37,662 nt of DNA from Pseudopithomyces maydicus (GCA_026873275.1 CM049194.1:1-37662), one strand, 5' to 3'. Positions 1-9,233 are shown, numbered from the stretch's first letter. The notes: generated from the letters alone by a model not told the origin. Translations and numbers: made by a program.

Positions 1-1022
1 AGGGTACCTAGACGGTGTGCGAAGGCTTAGAAAAGTACCTGCCACACTTGAGTTTGATATGGGAGAGGAAAATGTCAGAATTATTGGAGTACAGATGAAA
101 TCGGCTAATACTAATAAGACTGATAACGGCGAAGGCAAACCTCTATCTACAAGTACTTAATCTTACAATTAAAAAAACTTTTTTGAAAAAGGAAAGCAAA
201 AAATACAAGTAAGATATAAAAAGTACTATAACTGACGTTGAGGGACGAAGGCTCAGAGAGTGAAGAGGATTAGATACCCCCGTAGCCTGGGCAGACAATG
301 ATGAGTGCCATAGGTTAGCCTTAGGCTGAACTATAAATGAAAGTGGAAGCACTCCACCTCAAGAGTAATGTGGCAACGCAGGAACTGAAATCATTAGACC
401 GTTTCTGAAACCAGTAGTGAAGTATGTTATTTAATTCGATGGTCCTCGAATAACCTTACCACAATTTGAATGATCTAAAAAAAGAGATTTACTTTTGTAA
501 ATCTAAGGTTTAGACCACATGCGTTGCATGGCTGTCTTCAGTTAATGTCGTGAGATTTGGTTAGGTCCATTAAATTAACGTAAACCCTTGTTTTATTTAA
601 TATAATAAGGCAGCTCTCCGCTTACAATTGGATGTGATAATAGGGACTAAGACAAGTCATCATGGCCTTAATATTGTGGGCTATAGACGTGCCACATGTA
701 CCTTTACAAAGGGATGCGATAATGTGAATTGGAGCTAATCCCTAAAACAGGATAAAGTATGGATTGTAGTCTGAAACTCGACTACATGAAAAAGGAATTA
801 CTAGTAATCGTGAGTAATCACATCACGGTGAATCTTATCTCAGATAGGTACTAACCACTCGTCAGGCGCTGAAAGGAGTATGTGCAATAAGTTTGGTGGC
901 TGTTGTTTGGTATTCTAAATTTATAGGTTTAGATCTTTTGGCAGAAGAATCTTCGTATGCGTGACTCTAATTGGTGTTAAGTCGAAATACGGTTCGGGTT
1001 GGGGAACTAGCCCGGGATTAAT
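1..1022 (+). rRNA. rns: small-subunit rRNA, 3' part (continues from the window end)
   Basis: This is the 3' two-thirds of the mitochondrial 12S/16S-type rRNA. Conserved core segments are visible: GGATTAGATACCC near 268, the AATGTCGTGAGAT segment near 544, and the 3' terminal h45 region (AAGTCG...GGGGAACTAGCCCGG) ending near 1022. The first bases continue directly from the rRNA at 37023-37662, so the molecule is circular and was opened inside this gene. The 3' end is estimated by analogy to bacterial 16S. ORFs overlapping it are artefacts. A tRNA-like structure begins 25 bases downstream and may mark its 3' processing. Confidence 0.95.
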
Positions 1023-1046
1023 AAATATTAACGATACACCCAAAAA

Positions 1047-1107
1047 AGCCTGTGCAAAGAGCATAAATAGGATTTTATTTATATGGTTCAAATCCATAGG
1101 CAGGCTC
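1047..1107 (+). ncRNA. tRNA-like structure just 3' of rns
   Basis: A 61-nt segment folds like a reduced tRNA. It has a 7-bp acceptor stem (AGCCTGT with GCAGGCT), a 5-bp T stem with canonical TTCAAAT loop (TATGG/CCATA), a 5-bp anticodon-like stem (TAAAT/ATTTA) with an 8-nt loop, and only a 2-bp D arm. The D arm lacks the usual GGTA, and the anticodon-like loop has 8 nt, so it is probably not a decoding tRNA. Position suggests a processing signal that releases the 3' end of rns, which has no true tRNA next to it. This role is inferred. Confidence 0.5.
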
Positions 1108-1130
1108 ACACATTGTTTATTTTATAATTT

Positions 1131-1260
1131 TAATAGGTTTGTAAAGGTTAATAGCCTTGTAGAGGTTAATAGCCTTGTAGAGGTTAATAGACTTGTAAAG
1201 GTTAATAATACTGTAGGGGTTAATAGCTTTGTAAAGGTTAATAGCTTTGTAAAGGTTAAT
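1131..1260 (+). repeat. 18-bp tandem repeat, about 7 copies
   Basis: The unit is close to TTGTAAAGGTTAATAGCC, repeated with small changes downstream of rns. The 18-bp length keeps a frame open by chance and creates a spurious repetitive ORF. No gene is seen here. Confidence 0.85.
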
Positions 1261-1332
1261 CGTTTTTTTATAATGCAACTCTTAGTAACAAGGATTTTTA
1301 TAGTATATTATTAATTTAAAACTATGAAAAAG

Positions 1333-1428
1333 AGGTTGAAGAGTCCAAAAAAAGGCTGGACAGTAAAAAAAGGCTGAAGAGTCCAAAAAAAGCTGGATAG
1401 TAAAAAAAAGGGCTGGACAGTAAAAAGA
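1333..1428 (+). repeat. alternating short purine-rich repeats
   Basis: About five units of 18-20 bp alternate between a GGCTGAAGAGTCC-A-run form and a GGCTGGACAGT-A-run form. They are followed by a G+C-richer stretch (1430-1545) with a perfect CTGCAG-AAA-CTGCAG hairpin. I recognise no gene between 1108 and 1562. Confidence 0.7.
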
Positions 1429-1562
1429 GAAAGACCGCAAAAAGTCTTGACGGTAGTAACAACCGACGCCAAATACGGCTGAAGGCAGGTAGGGCTGACT
1501 GCAGAAACTGCAGGACGGAAAAACTGCGAAAAAAATAAAAATATAAATATTTGCATTTTAAA

Positions 1563-1645
1563 GGAGAGTTCCTTTATTGGTAAGAAGGGTTGAGCTGTAA
1601 ACTCAATAGTTATGTGCTTTTAAGAGTTCGAATCTCTTGTCTCCT
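1563..1645 (+). tRNA. trnY: tRNA-Tyr (GUA)
   Basis: Cloverleaf with anticodon stem TTGAG/CTCAA and loop CTGTAAA (anticodon GTA), an enlarged variable region, and T arm AGAG-TTCGAAT-CTCT. The acceptor GGAGA/TCTCC pairs. It follows rns, as in many Pezizomycotina. Confidence 0.85.
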
Positions 1646-1653
1646 AGCCAGAG

Positions 1654-1822
1654 TGATATTATTACTTTTAATAAAATAGCTTTCTATATATTTCGCGGCA
1701 ATTTTTTTATTTTAATGCTACTAGGTGCTAAACACCTTTAACGTTAACCAAGTTTAGTCTAATAGATAGAATTATCTATTTTCTGTATTTTTTCTATAGT
1801 AATGTATGGTGTTATTATACCC
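1654..1822 (+). pseudogene. cob: decayed copy of the cob 3' end
   Basis: Translated in one frame from about 1670, this stretch reads NKIAFYIFRGNFFILMLLG and then AKHL, against SKIAFYIFVANFLILMQLG then AKHV of the cob gene near 15112-15180. It later reads FSIVMYGV against FSVVMYGV. Between these blocks there are several stop codons and the spacing is one codon shorter than in cob. It is therefore a non-functional relic of the last third of cytochrome b, lying between trnY and trnN. A GC-rich hairpin (ATACCC-GCA-GGGTAT, 1817-1831) marks its 3' end. Such relics can be left when a mobile element copies or replaces a gene's 3' end; that origin is inference. Confidence 0.75.
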
Positions 1823-1856
1823 GCAGGGTATGCTAACAGCGATCCCGAAGGGGTAC
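1817..1856 (+). repeat. GC-cluster double hairpin
   Basis: Perfect stem ATACCC/GGGTAT with loop GCA at 1817-1831, followed by a GATCCC-GAAG-GGGTAC hairpin at 1841-1856. It belongs to the family of GC-rich hairpins dispersed in this AT-rich genome. Confidence 0.7.
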
Positions 1857-1885
1857 TTGAAAATTATTGTCCTAATTTAATTATT

Positions 1886-1950
1886 ATTCTACTAATTTAT
1901 TCTTCTGCTAATTTATTCTTCTACTAATTTATTCTTCTACTAATTTATTT
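1886..1950 (+). repeat. 18-bp tandem repeat, about 4 copies
   Basis: Unit close to TTATTCTTCTACTAATT, between the cob relic and trnN. No coding potential is seen in 1823-2070. Confidence 0.75.
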
Positions 1951-2070
1951 TATTATTCTCCTATTTTAGTAGTAAATAGTTTAAATACCTATCCGGATTT
2001 ATTCTAGAGAGTATTTATTATAGTAGTAAATAGTTAGATATAAATACAGAAAAATTTTTAGTATTTAATA

Positions 2071-2141
2071 GCCTTTATAGCTCAACGGTAGAGCAGGATA
2101 CTGTTAATATTCTGATAAATGTTCGATTCATTTTAAGGGCT
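2071..2141 (+). tRNA. trnN: tRNA-Asn (GUU)
   Basis: Acceptor GCCTTTA/TAAGGGC, D stem GCTC/GAGC, anticodon stem GGATA/TATTC with loop CTGTTAA (anticodon GTT). Confidence 0.87.
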
Positions 2142-2207
2142 TGAGGTAGTAACTTATTGTTTAATGTAAACCTTGTATCTATAGTAACATTATTAGCATC
2201 TTTATCC

Positions 2208-2475
2208 TTTCCCTCGGGAAACCCTTTAGGGTTACTAAGGGGACCACACAAGGGGATAGATTGTAGGGTTAAACATTGGCTACAATTATATATAAATTTA
2301 TTTACTTTTCAAACATTTACAATTTATTAGATAAACCTATTTCATTTCTAACTTTATCGAAGCGATTCCCCTGCGAGGAGCCCTAATGGCATCCTCGCAA
2401 GGGATAATTATACCGAAGGGCACTTTCGCAGTGAATAGTTATACCGAAGGGATCATCGCAGGAGATAGTTAGTTA
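2208..2475 (+). repeat. GC-cluster hairpins upstream of nad6
   Basis: The gap 2142-2576 has no gene but several GC-rich hairpins: TTTCCC-TC-GGGAAA (2208-2221), AACCCT-TT-AGGGTT (2220-2233), TGCGAGGA paired with TCCTCGCA across 2372-2399 with flanking CCC/GGG, and two copies of TTATACCGAAGGG with GC tails (about 2409 and 2439). These resemble the mobile GC clusters or double-hairpin elements of fungal mtDNA. Confidence 0.7.
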
Positions 2476-2576
2476 CTTAAGAATGACTTAGATAACTTTT
2501 AACAAGAGGGGTTAGAATAGTAATGGAATAGGTAGCTAATATAAATGGTTATGGAAATGGTCACTAACAGTTTTAT

Positions 2577-3186
2577 ATGTTGTATATAGTTAATGAAACT
2601 ACATTTAATGGTTACAGTGTATATAATTTAGATTTGTTACACATAATTGCCATATTATTCGGGATATTAGTTATTATAAGTAAAAACCCTATTGTATCTG
2701 TTTTATTTTTAATAGGTTTATTTTTAGCTATCTCCGCTTATTTAATTTTAACAGGATTAAATTTTATAGGACTAGCTTATTTATTAGTATATATAGGGGC
2801 TGTATCAATATTATTTTTATTTATTTTGATGTTAATAAACGTAAGAATATCTGAATTACTTATAGACAGTATTAATAGTATACCCTTAGCTATACTAGTG
2901 GGTAGCTTTTTTAATTATTTTGTAAATAATGTTTTACCATATATGGTAACTACTAACAGTTTATTTTATAATTTTAGTACTAAAAAAATTAACTAATGTA
3001 ACATCTGTATCATGGGATGGGTATTTAGCAGAAAATTCACATATAGCAAGTATAGGTAACATATTATATGGTAATTATTCTATATGATTGATAATTACTT
3101 CTATTATATTGTTATTGGCTATGGTCGGATGTATTGTAATAACTTTGAAAGAAAAAAGTTCTAAAGTAACTATTGGGTCTAATTAA
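2577..3186 (+). CDS. nad6: NADH dehydrogenase subunit 6 (one frame break)
   Basis: Membrane subunit of complex I. The N-terminal 138 residues show the Nad6 signature ISKNPIVSVLFLIGLF, LNFIGLAYLLVYIGAVSIL and FILMLINVRISEL, the first half of a five-helix protein. The first frame stops at 2994. The remainder (SWDGYLAENSHIASIGN, then a final hydrophobic helix and KEKSSKVTIGSN) continues in the next frame to a TAA at 3184. The break falls in an A7 run at 2982-2988; one A fewer gives a normal product of about 202 residues. The same defect occurs in rps3, so an assembly error is the simplest explanation. ATG at 2577 is the first in frame. trnV follows 7 bases after the stop. Confidence 0.93.
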
Positions 3187-3193
3187 AGAACAA

Positions 3194-3266
3194 AAGAAAT
3201 TAGCTCAATTGGTAGAGCATCCGTTTTACACGCGGCAGGTTAAGTGTTCGAATCACTTATTTCTTA
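3194..3266 (+). tRNA. trnV: tRNA-Val (UAC)
   Basis: Acceptor AAGAAAT/ATTTCTT, D stem GCTC/GAGC, anticodon loop TTTACAC (anticodon TAC), T loop TTCGAAT. First of the tRNA cluster after nad6. Confidence 0.85.
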
Positions 3267-3268
3267 CC

Positions 3269-3284
3269 ACCCACGATCGTGGGT
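3269..3284. repeat. 16-bp perfect palindrome
   Basis: ACCCACGATCGTGGGT is a perfect GC-rich palindrome between trnV and trnK, in an otherwise AT-rich spacer. It is probably another member of the GC hairpin family. Confidence 0.7.
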
Positions 3285-3294
3285 AGATATAAAG

Positions 3295-3364
3295 AGATCT
3301 TAGCTTAATGGTAAAGCGTATGACTTTTAATCATTATTATAAGGGTTCAAGTCCCTTAGATCTT
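3295..3364 (+). tRNA. trnK: tRNA-Lys (UUU)
   Basis: Acceptor AGATCT pairs with AGATCT at the 3' end, anticodon arm ATGA-CTTTTAA-TCAT (anticodon TTT), T loop TTCAAGT. Confidence 0.87.
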
Positions 3365-3373
3365 GTAAATATA

Positions 3374-3446
3374 TACGGCTATAGGTTAATGGTAGACCAT
3401 TCGTCTTCCAAACGATTTGTACCGATTCGAGTTCGGTTAGCCGTAT
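3374..3446 (+). tRNA. trnG: tRNA-Gly (UCC)
   Basis: Acceptor TACGGCT/AGCCGTA, anticodon arm TCGT-CTTCCAA-ACGA (anticodon TCC), T loop TTCGAGT. Only one base separates it from trnD. Confidence 0.87.
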
Positions 3447-3447
3447 A

Positions 3448-3520
3448 GGGTTAGTAACTTAATTGGTAGAGGCTTTTCTTGTCACGAAAGGAGATGCTGG
3501 TTCGAGTCCGGTCTAACTCG
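3448..3520 (+). tRNA. trnD: tRNA-Asp (GUC)
   Basis: Acceptor GGGTTAG/CTAACTC, anticodon arm TTTC-TTGTCAC-GAAA (anticodon GTC), T loop TTCGAGT. Confidence 0.87.
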
Positions 3521-3700
3521 TATTTTATTGTATTTAATTATAAGATAGTATTCGATTGTAAGATTGTATTTAATTATAAGATTATTCATTTTTATAATAT
3601 AGTTAGCTTTATAATAGTATTTAATTGTAAAATTGTATTTAAGTTCAACAGAATATTTAATTTTATAAAATATTAAAAAAGACGACTTTAGTTATAAATA

Positions 3701-3753
3701 CCCCTCCCTCGTGAGGTTCCTTTATGAACTCTAGGAGGGGTTCCCGCAGGGAA
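3701..3753 (+). repeat. GC-cluster multi-hairpin
   Basis: CCCCTCC (3701-3707) pairs with GGAGGGG (3734-3740). Nested within are CCTC-GT-GAGG and GTTC/GAAC, and a second hairpin TTCCC-GCA-GGGAA (3741-3753) follows. It abuts trnS(GCU). The rest of the spacer 3521-3700 is AT-rich and imperfectly repetitive. Confidence 0.75.
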
Positions 3754-3754
3754 A

Positions 3755-3834
3755 GGAAAAGTTGCCATTGGTAAGGCGAGATATTTGCTAAATATTGTGT
3801 TTAACACCTGGTGGTTCAAATCCACTCTTTTCCG
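3755..3834 (+). tRNA. trnS: tRNA-Ser (GCU)
   Basis: Acceptor GGAAAAG/CTTTTCC, anticodon arm ATAT-TTGCTAA-ATAT (anticodon GCT), a variable arm and T loop TTCAAAT. Confidence 0.85.
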
Positions 3835-3964
3835 AAAATAGTAAAAATTATTTTTATTTTTATAAATAGCTAAATTAACATAAATACGCAAAGTATAAAC
3901 TTATTTAACTATATTAATCTATATAGTAAATAGCAAAAACATGTTTAATTTAATAAGTTTACCA

Positions 3965-4165
3965 CATACGCTTTAAGTAACATAGAGGATATAATTAAAT
4001 TTAGGGTATATGCTTTAAGTTGCATTAAGTTATTTTTTTATTATATGATACACTTTAAGCTAGATTACGATATTATTTATTGTATATTACACTTTAAGTT
4101 ATATTGTGGTATTATAAATTTTATGATACACTTTAAGTTAGATTGTGATATTATAAATTTTATTA
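3965..4165 (+). repeat. imperfect repeats with ACTTTAAG motif
   Basis: Between trnS(GCU) and trnW lie imperfect repeats of about 55 bp built around ATACACTTTAAGTTAGATTG, clearest at 4045-4165. No gene is seen. Confidence 0.65.
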
Positions 4166-4168
4166 AAA

Positions 4169-4238
4169 AGAGTATAGTTTAATTGGTAAAATAGGAAGCT
4201 TCAAACTTCAAATTTCCAGTTCAAGTCTGGATGCTCTT
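4169..4238 (+). tRNA. trnW: tRNA-Trp (UCA)
   Basis: Acceptor AGAGTAT/ATGCTCT, anticodon arm GAAG-CTTCAAA-CTTC (anticodon TCA), T loop TTCAAGT. The UCA anticodon reads UGA and UGG, which agrees with the in-frame TGA codons throughout the genes. Confidence 0.9.
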
Positions 4239-4321
4239 GCTATAAACATACTAGTAAGGAATTATAATAATATTTGTTTTATAAAAACTATTTTTACATT
4301 ATAAATAGTTATCATTTTATA

Positions 4322-4363
4322 ATATCCTTGTATTGTTTATATATCCTTGTATTGTTTATATAT
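4322..4363 (+). repeat. 18-bp tandem repeat, 2+ copies
   Basis: ATATCCTTGTATTGTTTA is repeated head to tail in the spacer between trnW and trnI. Confidence 0.7.
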
Positions 4364-4476
4364 CTAGATTAACAATAGCACTTTGTAAGTTATTTCTTTT
4401 TTAATATTTTAAATTTAAATTACCGTATTTTTTAAGGATATTTTATGAATTGTTACGTTAGTATTTATATATTTAA

Positions 4477-4548
4477 GGTTCCTTAGCTTAATAGGTAAAG
4501 CGCATTTTTGATAAGGATGTGATCGACGTTCAATTCGTTGAGGAATCA
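4477..4548 (+). tRNA. trnI: tRNA-Ile (GAU)
   Basis: Acceptor GGTTCCT/AGGAATC, anticodon stem CATTT/GGATG with loop TTGATAA (anticodon GAT), T loop TTCAATT. Confidence 0.85.
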
Positions 4549-4551
4549 ATC

Positions 4552-4623
4552 AGTGCGTTAGTTAAATTGGTATAATAACATGCTACGGACATGTCTTTAC
4601 AAGTTCGAGTCTTGTACGCACTT
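4552..4623 (+). tRNA. trnR: tRNA-Arg (ACG)
   Basis: Acceptor AGTGCGT/ACGCACT, anticodon arm ACATG-CTACGGA-CATGT (anticodon ACG), T loop TTCGAGT. Reads CGN codons. Confidence 0.87.
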
Positions 4624-4696
4624 TAAGGATGAACAATATATTTTATATTTTATACTTTATGTCTTTTATCTTTAATATGTTTTTTTACTATGAATA

Positions 4697-4880
4697 ACAT
4701 TGATATATTGTTTACCCAAAATTCTATATTGTTTACCCAAAATTATATTTATAGTTAAATATAAAATTATTTGTAAAAATTAAGGTTATTTGTAAAAATT
4801 AAAATTACTTGTAATGATAAAGGTTATTTGCAAGGATTAAGATTATTTGTAAAGATTAAGATCTATTTATAAAAATTAAG
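4697..4880 (+). repeat. two adjacent tandem-repeat tracts
   Basis: First a duplicated ATATTGTTTACCCAAAATT unit (4699-4744), then about six diverged copies of an 18-20 bp unit like TTATTTGTAAAAATTAAGG (4766-4880). The spacer 4624-4999 holds no recognisable gene. Confidence 0.7.
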
Positions 4881-4999
4881 ATTATGTAACCTAAATAAAT
4901 ATTTTACTATTTTATACTTTAAACCATTGGTTACTTATAACATTTTAGTTACTTATAAAACTATTAGTATAGATTGAAATATGAGCTTTATAAATTAAT

Positions 5000-5084
5000 A
5001 GAGAATTGACTGAGTGGTTTATAGTGATAAGCTTGAAACTTATTTGGTTGAAAAACCACATCCGTTCGAATCGGATATTCTCTG
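5000..5084 (+). tRNA. trnS: tRNA-Ser (UGA)
   Basis: Acceptor AGAGAAT/ATTCTCT, anticodon arm ATAAG-CTTGAAA-CTTAT (anticodon TGA), long variable arm TGGTT-GAAA-AACCA, T arm ATCCG-TTCGAAT-CGGAT. Confidence 0.88.
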
Positions 5085-5190
5085 TAATGTATTTTTTTAT
5101 ATAAATATAAGATGTTTTTATAAAATACATTTAATAATGTATTTTTTTTATATAAATATAAGATGTTTTTATAAAATACATTTAATAATA
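5085..5190 (+). repeat. tandem duplication of about 52 bp
   Basis: Two near-identical copies of a unit beginning AATGTATTTTTTT and ending AAAATACATTT lie between trnS and trnP. Each copy contains an inverted repeat (AATGTATTTT/AAAATACATT), so each could form a hairpin. Confidence 0.8.
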
Positions 5191-5194
5191 TAAG

Positions 5195-5267
5195 CGGGTT
5201 AGGGCCGGGTTGGTTAGGCGCCTCATTTGGGTTGAGGAATATTTATGTTCGAATCATAATAACCCGA
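5195..5267 (+). tRNA. trnP: tRNA-Pro (UGG)
   Basis: Acceptor CGGGTTA/TAACCCG, anticodon arm CCTCA-TTTGGGT-TGAGG (anticodon TGG), T loop TTCGAAT. Last tRNA before rnl. Confidence 0.87.
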
Positions 5268-5389
5268 TATATGATTTAAAGAAATTGTATATAAATACAT
5301 AGTAATGTATTTGATATGTAATGTATTATTTCATAATTTTAATCTCTTAACATGATTTATATCTTTTAAGAATTAATTTTATGGCAAGT

Positions 5390-8300
5390 ATATAAAGAGA
5401 CTATTAGGCATATTAAAAAGGCTGTATATTAAATAAAACCAGGGGTAAAAGCCCTTGGGATAAATTTTTAGACAAAAACGGAGTGAATTGAAGTATCTTA
5501 GTAGCTTTAGGAAAATAAATCAAACGAGATTCTATTAGTAGTGTGAATGAAAATAGAGAATAGGCTGCAAGTAAAATGGATTAATCTGTTTGAATAAAGG
5601 GGAACCTTCCTCTAAGCCTTAATATAATATACAAGCGATAGAGAATAGTACTGTGAAGGAAAACAATAAAAAATAGTAGTCTTATAAGCAGCTCAAGGTA
5701 AGTTTAATAAACATATGAGAGCGTACCTTTTGTATAATGGGTCAGCAAGTTCTAATTAGATGCAAGCAAGTAACTACCCCTGTGGGGTTCCCTCAGGAGC
5801 CTTAAAAGGTTCCCTACGGGAAAGATAATAAAGAGAACTTTAACAGAGAATACTAGCAATAGTATTTTACAGTTAGAAGTTTAGTTATCAAATTTGCCTA
5901 GATAATCCAATTATTAATTAATGAAGTAGTATCTAAATAGAGACCCGAAGAGTAGTGATCTTACCATGGTCAGGCGTATAAAAGGCCGAATGGGTTATCG
6001 TTGTAAAGATATCCAAAGAACTGTGGTAAGTTAGTGAAAGACAATCCTGACTACTATAGCTGGTTTTCCGCGAAACATATGTAAGTATGTGGTTTAATTA
6101 CATCATAGCAGGTACAGAACTGTGATCTCGGACAATTGTGCATTATTTTTCTTAGGGGATCTTATTACCATTTTAGGTTTTATACCCCTTTAGGATTGTA
6201 ATGCCCTGTGCATATGGGGGTCGTGAAGACTCTATTCGCGAGGATTTGCTCTCGGAAGGGCAATGATGAATGTTGAACTATCAGACATTTAACGATAAGG
6301 TTGTATGTCAAAAGGGAAACAGCCCAGAACAAGTGTTTAAGGTTCCAAAGTTTTTGTTAAGTGAAAGTAAGGAAGTATTTAAACTATACAACCAGGAAAT
6401 AGGCTTAGAAGCGGCCATTTTTTAAAGACCTCGTAACAGAGCACTGGTTCAAAAGGTTAATTAGTTAACCTTATAAGTTAAAAGCGCCGAAGATATAACG
6501 GATCTAAAACAAAACACCGACACCTTGTCCATAAGAATAATAGTAGGTTTTATAAGGATACGACTGGTAAACAGGCGTAGACAAGTAAGCCGCTGTTAAT
6601 ACACTTACAGTTGGTTAAGTGTTATTTATGGGGTAGCGGAACGTTGGGTACATGAGGTAAGAAACTAAAACTCCCTAAGTGGGAGTGGTAGCTAGAAATT
6701 CAAGATATCTGGTCAGGTTTGTAAGCTGATACGGATGTGAAGTTAGAGAAGTTTCATAACTACATTATAGTTATTTTGCATGCGAATATGCGAATTATCA
6801 ACGGTATATCCCAAGTGAGAATGCTGACATGAGTAACGAAAAAGAGTAATCTCTCGCCTTAAGCTTATGGGTTAGAAAAGGAGAATGATCCAAGATGAAT
6901 AAACCTTAACAGGTGACACTAATTGGACTGAACTTGGATTAAATCGGTCTCTAAATTTAACCTAAAGGGTAAAATGATGAGGTAAAAGAAAATGTTTTGA
7001 CAACATAAACTAGAGTAAAATGTTCTGGAAAAAAAACATATTTCTGAAGGAATTATATGAATTCCGATTTTTAAAATTAAATATTAAGAAAAAAACCGTA
7101 CCTAAAAACTACCACAAGTAAGCTAGTAGAGAATACGAAGGCGTTTGAGCTAACAACCATTAAGGAACTCGGCAAATTGACACCGTAACTGAGGGAGAAG
7201 GTGTGCCATTCCTACTGATTAATATCAGGATAGGAAGAGGAGACATAAAATGGTGTTGCACGACTGTTTAATTAAAACACAGCACTTTGCGTAAGATGTA
7301 AATCAATGTATAGAGTGCGCTATCTGCCCAATGATGGCTGGTTAACGGATTTTCTTAGACGACTAGAATAGTTTAGGTTTTGAAGGAACCCCCATTTAAT
7401 GGCGGCCTTACCTATGAGGGTCCTAAGGTAGCGAAATACCTTGGCATTTAAATGATGTCGCGCATGAATGATCTCACGATGCAACAGCTGTCTCAATGGT
7501 TGGCTCAGTGAAATTGGAATGGCAGTGAAGATACTGCCTATCTCTAGATAGACGAGAAGACCCCATGCAGCTTTACTGTTACTAGTTATAGGGTATAATT
7601 TAACAGGTTTTAGTGAATAAGGTAGTTGCTATACATAATTGAAACACCTTTACTCTGGTTGTTATATCAGTAGAATATGTTTACATTCATATTGTTTACC
7701 GACGTCTGAAGTAATCCAAAAAAGGAGATAAATCTCAGGAGACAATGGCTAGCAGATGGTTTATGCGGGGCACAGATCCCATAAAGAGTACCTGGGAGTA
7801 TCCAAATTTAATTTTGTAATAAGCTATACGCAAAATACATAGGGCTTTAGTAATTGCTTTATGTATTTTTAAAATTAATTATATTTAGTTTGTTATTTTT
7901 TATATTTACTTTATATGTGCAAGCCAGTTGCATAACAGAATAAATTAAGTATCTATAACTAATTCAGTTATATTTCTATTTGAGTTAGAATTAAAACAAT
8001 TTAAGCTAAGTAAGATTTTACCTATGTGGAAAATAGGTGTATATATGGTATTAATCAGTAAGAACTCTTACTACTTGTCTATCAAGTAAAAAGGTTTTCA
8101 TAAAGATAATACTATCAGTTATTTTAAAAAATGATATTGATATATACTTCCAAAGTTTAATGGCTTAATCTTGCTTTACTGTTTGACATACACGTCTATC
8201 AGTTGCGTAAGCAGGGCATAAAGACCGCAAGACGCAGTAAGGAAAGGTCTTGTATTATTGAAAAAGCTACGCTGGGGATAACAGGCTAATTGCGCCAGAG

Positions 8301-8995
8301 AGTACAAATTGAGTGCGCAGTTTGGCACCTCGATGTCGGCTTAGCTCATCCACATGAATGTAGGAATCATGAAGGGTACGACTGTTCGTCGATTAAAGAG
8401 CTACACGAGCTGGGTTAAATACGTCGTGAGACAGTATGGTTTCTATCTTCTAGAGGAAATTAGAGTAAAATAAGGATAGCCCCTTCGTACGAAAGGAGTT
8501 GGGTATGGTAACCTATGGTTTACCTGTTGTTTATACGCTGAGATATTAAAAATGGTTGAGAATGAGAATAGGTTATTCTTAGTTAATGTAGAAATGGGAA
8601 TCTTCTTAATAAGAACAGTAATACAAATTAATTTGTAAAAAATTAATTTCCTATGTCAAATTCAAAACATCGGGTCTTAACTAGAAAACAAACTAGTTCC
8701 GATTGGTAATACTTACTACTCAAGTATTTATAATAAAGGCATTATAGTATAGGCACGGCAGGAAAGCTATGTTAGTTAAGATAAGTGCTGAATGCATCTA
8801 GGCACGAAGCTTACCTTAGGATACTCTTAGAAACGTAGTATAACATTACGATCCGCACGTATGTTAGTTATAACATATTAGACTGTAATTATTCCATGGT
8901 AACCGATTGCAATGGATTATAGGCTTTGGCTGTAAGGGCTTTGATGTTCTCAGGTATAAAGTACTAATTTTTTGGAACTAGATTTTTGACTAGTT
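5390..8995 (+). rRNA. rnl: large-subunit rRNA
   Basis: Conserved large-subunit segments are present throughout: AAGGAACTCGGCAAATTG near 7162, the AAGACCCCATGCAGCTTTACTG segment near 7557, the peptidyl-transferase centre GGGGATAACAGGCTAATT near 8275, and the sarcin-ricin segment AGTACGAAAGGA-type near 8485. The usual intron sites around the 3' core (GATAACAGG...CACCTCGATGTCGGC) are uninterrupted, so rnl is intronless there and does not host rps3 as in many other Pezizomycotina. A GC hairpin cluster is inserted at 5776-5822. Both ends are approximate. Confidence 0.93.
5776..5822 (+). repeat. GC-cluster hairpins inside rnl
   Basis: Perfect hairpins ACCCC-TGT-GGGGT (5776-5788) and TTCCC-TAC-GGGAA (5810-5822) lie in the 5' third of rnl, apparently in a variable loop. 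The sequence resembles the intergenic GC cluster at 3701-3753 (both contain GGGGTTCCC). Confidence 0.7.
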
Positions 8996-9052
8996 GATAA
9001 TTACAGGGTTTCATTAACTAAATAACATACTTATCATAAAAAAATACAATTT

Positions 9053-9125
9053 AGCCCGGTTTGCATAATAGTAATGCACCCGTTTTGTAATCGGAAGATA
9101 TGAGTGCAAATCTCGTACTGGGCTA
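9053..9125 (+). tRNA. trnT: tRNA-Thr (UGU)
   Basis: Acceptor AGCCCGG/CTGGGCT, anticodon loop TTTGTAA (anticodon TGT) with a weak stem, T loop of form TGCAAAT. Starts the cluster downstream of rnl. Confidence 0.83.
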
Positions 9126-9145
9126 GTTACAAATAGTTAAAAGAA

Positions 9146-9216
9146 TGCGGATTGATGTAATAGTAACATAACTGGCTCATGCCCAGTAAATAGGGGTGCA
9201 AATCCTTTGTCCGCAT
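9146..9216 (+). tRNA. trnM: tRNA-Met (CAU), first copy
   Basis: Acceptor TGCGGAT/GTCCGCA, anticodon arm ACTGG-CTCATGC-CCAGT (anticodon CAT). One of three CAU tRNAs here. Sequence alone does not tell me which is the initiator. Confidence 0.85.
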
Positions 9217-9233
9217 AGACTCTGTATATATAA

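Noticed and set aside
961..1314. Plus-strand ORF of 117 codons downstream of rns
   Set aside because: It overlaps the rns 3' end and the tRNA-like element, and its repetitive VNSLVEVN-type sequence is just the 18-bp tandem repeat read in frame.
1430..1545. G+C-richer stretch considered as a second RNase P RNA or other ncRNA
   Set aside because: It has GAAAGACC and CAGAAAC words and a CTGCAG hairpin, but the cores do not pair as P4. The far better match is at 13683-13909.
2982..2988. Programmed +1 frameshifting in nad6 and rps3
   Set aside because: The A7 runs differ in phase and context, and neighbouring genes have losses in other short runs, which fits sequencing error better.
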